This document shows positions 6,866 to 8,634 of a DNA stretch of 8,634 nucleotides, piece by piece; within the stretch, counting starts at the first letter, position 1, and the number at the start of each line of letters is the position of its first letter. Under the pieces are notes generated by a model. It searched no databases. It was given only the letters and a program-made list of their open reading frames with translations, and was not told where the DNA came from. Position numbers and translations under genes: made by a program. The stretch is from Reyranella sp. (GTDB lineage Bacteria; Pseudomonadota; Alphaproteobacteria; Reyranellales; Reyranellaceae). The DNA lies in contig JAUXRT010000378.1 in assembly GCA_030681635.1 (NCBI GenBank), positions 1-8,634 on the forward strand. Reading direction: 5' to 3'.

Positions 6866-6875
6866 CTTCGTCTCC
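6866..6875 (-). promoter_or_regulatory. Ribosome binding site of the Slam-like gene, placed for an ATA codon
   Basis: On the minus strand GGAGACGAAG precedes an in-frame ATA (6865-6863). GGAG is 6 bases from the ATA but 18 bases from the TTG at 6853, which is too far for normal initiation. The segment GGAGACGAAGATAGTC (6875-6860) matches the FecR-domain gene's GGAGACGAAGATGGTC (5487-5472) at 15 of 16 bases. Starting at ATA would add four residues before the listed start. Confidence 0.6.
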
Positions 6876-6890
6876 GCACGGCCCGCATGA

Positions 6891-6908
6891 ACGCGAGGTC
6901 ACTCGCGT
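6891..6908 (-). promoter_or_regulatory. Small hairpin between the glycosyltransferase and Slam-like genes
   Basis: Arms 6891-6897 and 6902-6908 are a perfect 7-bp inverted repeat (ACGCGAG/CTCGCGT) with a 4-base loop. It lies in the 75-base gap, 20 bases after the glycosyltransferase stop and 16 bases before the ribosome site of the Slam-like gene. No T-run follows. It could be a weak terminator, a processing site or a leader structure. No convincing -35/-10 pair was seen in the gap, so whether the Slam-like gene has its own promoter is open. Confidence 0.5.
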
Positions 6909-6928
6909 AGAGTGATGCAGTAGGCGTG

Positions 6929-7921
6929 CTAAATCAACCAACTCCGGACGATCAGAACCCATCCCAGCAGAGGCCCGGCGCGGGCGGCTCGCATGCGCAG
7001 CAGCATGCGGCGATACTGCCGGTCTCCCAGGGCGAGGATGAATCGCTCGCGGTCGCGGGTCATCGCCGTCAGCATGCGATCCAGCATGCGGCCGTGGGTA
7101 TCACCCCAGTTGCGGCTGGAGAGATGCAGCCGGCCGCCCAGCACCGGATTGTCGGCAGCGCCGTTGCGGCCGTGTAGTCGGTATGAATAAAGCGCCTCGT
7201 CGATCAGCAGTGAACCCGCCACCATCTGGGCCATGACGACGATGTAGAAATCCATGTGCAGGCGAAACGCCTCGTCGTCGTCGGGAAAGACGAGGTCGAT
7301 CAGCGAGCGGCGGAACATCATCGACGAGGTGCTGACCCAGACCCAGTGCACGACGCGCTTGGTGTAGAGGCGATAGGGCGTCTGGCTCTGCCAGGTGGCG
7401 CCTTGCACGGAATCGACCCTGGGCACGCGCGCCGGATCGATCGGCGCGAAGGCCTGGTCGCGATCGACGTGGGCGCGGTCCTTGCCGAACCAGTAGATGC
7501 AGCCGGCGATCAGGGCGCCCTGGCCGTCGATCAGCCGCGCATTGCAGGCGGTGAAGCCGACGGCATAGGTCTCGTTCAGGTGAGCGGCGAGGTGGCGTTC
7601 GAGGAAGTCGTCATTCCATAGATCGTCGGAATCAAGGAAGCAGACAAAGGTCGCGCGCGTGGCGGCCAGGCCACGGCGCGTGGCACCGGTCTGCCCGACG
7701 TTCTTGTCCAGCCGAATCAGTGAAAAGCGCGGATCGCCAAGTTCGTCGAGAAGTTGGCGGACGACTGCGGCGGAATCGTCGGTCGAGGCATCGTCGACGA
7801 CGACGCACTCGAAGTCGCGCAGTGTCTGGCGCGCCACCGAGCGGATGGCATCGCCGATATAGTCACGGCAGTCGTAGCACGTGACGACGACCGAGATTTT
7901 CGGGAGCTTGGTGTCGGACAT
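6929..7921 (-). CDS. Family 2 (GT-A fold) glycosyltransferase
   Basis: GT2 enzymes transfer a sugar from a nucleotide-sugar donor, usually to a surface polysaccharide, lipid or protein acceptor. The 330-residue product opens with ISVVVTCYDCRDYIGDAIRSV (9-29), then has the donor-binding VVDDASTD (41-48), the segment KNVGQTGATRRGL (73-85) and the metal-binding DxD as FLDSDDLW (95-102). These are the classic N-terminal motifs. The C-terminal half (about 200-330) contains STSSMMFRR and a DFYIVVMAQM stretch near 237-246, where the acceptor side would lie. The end is basic and hydrophobic (MLLRMRAARAGPLLGWVLIVRSWLI region), possibly a membrane-associating helix, but no clear transmembrane span is present. 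The ATG lies 3 bases after the dehydratase stop, so the two are probably cotranslated. The donor and acceptor cannot be told from sequence. Confidence 0.9.
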   Translation of the reverse strand: MSDTKLPKISVVVTCYDCRDYIGDAIRSVARQTLRDFECVVVDDASTDDSAAVVRQLLDELGDPRFSLIRLDKNVGQTGATRRGLAATRATFVCFLDSDDLWNDDFLERHLAAHLNETYAVGFTACNARLIDGQGALIAGCIYWFGKDRAHVDRDQAFAPIDPARVPRVDSVQGATWQSQTPYRLYTKRVVHWVWVSTSSMMFRRSLIDLVFPDDDEAFRLHMDFYIVVMAQMVAGSLLIDEALYSYRLHGRNGAADNPVLGGRLHLSSRNWGDTHGRMLDRMLTAMTRDRERFILALGDRQYRRMLLRMRAARAGPLLGWVLIVRSWLI

Positions 7922-7924
7922 CCG

Positions 7925-8634
7925 CTAGCGCTTCGCGCCCGCCGATCCCAGGAAATCGAAGTCCACGCCCTCGTCGGCTTCGAGAACCGTGTCGAAGTAG
8001 AGACTCGCATAGCCGCGATGGCTGCCGGCGGGCGGCATCGGCGCCTTCCACGCCTTGCGCCGCTTGGCGAGTTCAGCCGCCGGCACATGCAATTCGAGCT
8101 TGCGCTTGGGCACATCGAGCGTGATGCGGTCGCCGTTCTTCACCAGGGCCAACGGTCCGCCGTTGGCGGCCTCGGGCGAGACGTGCAGCACGATGGTGCC
8201 GAAGGCGGTGCCGCTCATGCGGGCGTCGGAGATTCGGATCATGTCCTTCACCCCGGCACGCGCAAGCTTCATCGGGATCGGGAAGGATCCGGCCTCCGGC
8301 ATGCCGGGCGCACCCTTTGCTCCGGCATTGCGCAGGACGAGGATATCGTCGGCCTTCACATCGAGCTTGGGATCGTCGCCGCGCAGCGCCAAGTCCTCGA
8401 GCGAATCGAACACGACAGCGCGACCGGTGTGGGTCAGCAGCGCCGGCGACGCCGCCGAATGCTTGATGACTGCACCGCGCGGCGCGAGATTGCCGCGCAG
8501 CACGGCCATGCCGCCGGTCGGCTTGATCGGATTCTTGGGCGTCCGGATGACGGTCTGGCCGGGCACCATCTCGGCCTTGTCGATCACCTGCTTCAGCGTA
8601 CGGCCGCTCACCGTCATCGCCGTCTCGTCGAGCT
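7925..8634 (-). CDS. IlvD/Edd-family dehydratase, C-terminal part (cut by window edge), probably sugar-acid type
   Basis: The frame runs off the right edge: 235 residues are visible, beginning LDETA before MTVSGRTL, so the internal Met at 8617 is not the true start. IlvD/Edd enzymes use an iron-sulfur cluster and Mg2+ to dehydrate dihydroxy or sugar acids to 2-keto acids. Visible family features are the TVSGRTL strand, GGMAVLRGNLAPRGAVIK, VFDSLEDL, RNAGAKGAPGMPE, and the active-site segment ISDARMSGTAFG, encoded around 8227-8210, whose Ser is the catalytic base in solved members. ISDARMSG...VLHVSPEAANGGPLALV and the ending RGYASLYFDTVLEADEGVDFDFL look like the pentonate (arabinonate/xylonate) dehydratase clade rather than biosynthetic IlvD, which usually reads DGRFSGG. 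The cluster-binding cysteines lie outside the window. Automatic annotation might call this dihydroxy-acid dehydratase. Confidence 0.9.
   Translation of the reverse strand, partial: LDETAMTVSGRTLKQVIDKAEMVPGQTVIRTPKNPIKPTGGMAVLRGNLAPRGAVIKHSAASPALLTHTGRAVVFDSLEDLALRGDDPKLDVKADDILVLRNAGAKGAPGMPEAGSFPIPMKLARAGVKDMIRISDARMSGTAFGTIVLHVSPEAANGGPLALVKNGDRITLDVPKRKLELHVPAAELAKRRKAWKAPMPPAGSHRGYASLYFDTVLEADEGVDFDFLGSAGAKR

Noticed and set aside
5915..6910. Plus-strand frame of 331 codons opposite the Slam-like gene
   Set aside because: The minus strand has a signal peptide, TPRs, barrel strands and a terminal Phe. The plus-strand product has no coherent features.
6909..6940. Possible -35/-10 promoter (TTGATT with 17-base spacing) before the Slam-like gene
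   Set aside because: The -10 candidate (CACTCT) is poor and the -35 element overlaps the end of the glycosyltransferase; not better than chance.
8615..8617. ATG as the start of the dehydratase
   Set aside because: The frame stays open to the window edge and the residues before it (LDETA) fit the family, whose members are more than twice this length, so this is an internal Met.

Overview
This is a GC-rich bacterial window with tightly packed genes. It looks chromosomal and alphaproteobacterial. The evidence is strong G/C at third codon positions, a DUF992 protein (a family found mostly in alphaproteobacteria), an fdhD-mobB pair, and a large FecR-domain protein of a kind common in Rhizobiales-like and Reyranella-like genomes. 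The genus cannot be fixed from the sequence alone. No tRNA, rRNA, CRISPR array, insertion sequence or phage gene was seen. The longest stretch without a gene is 75 bases.

Left third, plus strand. The window opens inside a DUF992 envelope-type protein that ends at 410. A strong stem-loop without a T-run follows at 417-448. Then comes a four-gene run with almost no spacing: an unrecognised Ala/Glu-rich protein (477-983), a second unrecognised small protein (993-1364), fdhD (1361-2176) and mobB (2173-2658). Junctions are 9 bases apart or overlap by 4 bases (ATGA, GTGA), which suggests one translationally coupled operon. FdhD activates molybdenum/tungsten formate dehydrogenases, and MobB binds GTP and assists molybdenum-cofactor maturation. 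The known half of the operon is therefore about molybdoenzyme maturation.

Right two thirds, minus strand, read from the right edge inward. First is the C-terminal part of an IlvD/Edd-family dehydratase (8634-7925), more like the sugar-acid than the branched-chain clade. A GT2 glycosyltransferase (7921-6929) starts three bases after it. After a 75-base gap with a hairpin comes a two-gene unit. It begins with a signal-peptide/TPR/beta-barrel outer-membrane protein resembling Slam (DUF560) translocons (6853-5498). A 940-residue exported protein (5477-2655) follows 20 bases later. This protein has an N-terminal FecR domain, a long Ser/Thr/Asn/Gly-rich middle, and a C-terminal region resembling the TbpB-type beta-barrel of Slam cargo. 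Its stop overlaps that of mobB tail to tail.

The most interesting content is this pair, which I read as a candidate Slam-type (type XI-like) secretion unit with a FecR-headed, non-lipidated cargo. The two genes also share a near-identical ribosome-binding-site/start segment (15 of 16 bases). In the translocon gene the position matching the cargo's ATG reads ATA, so its true start is uncertain.
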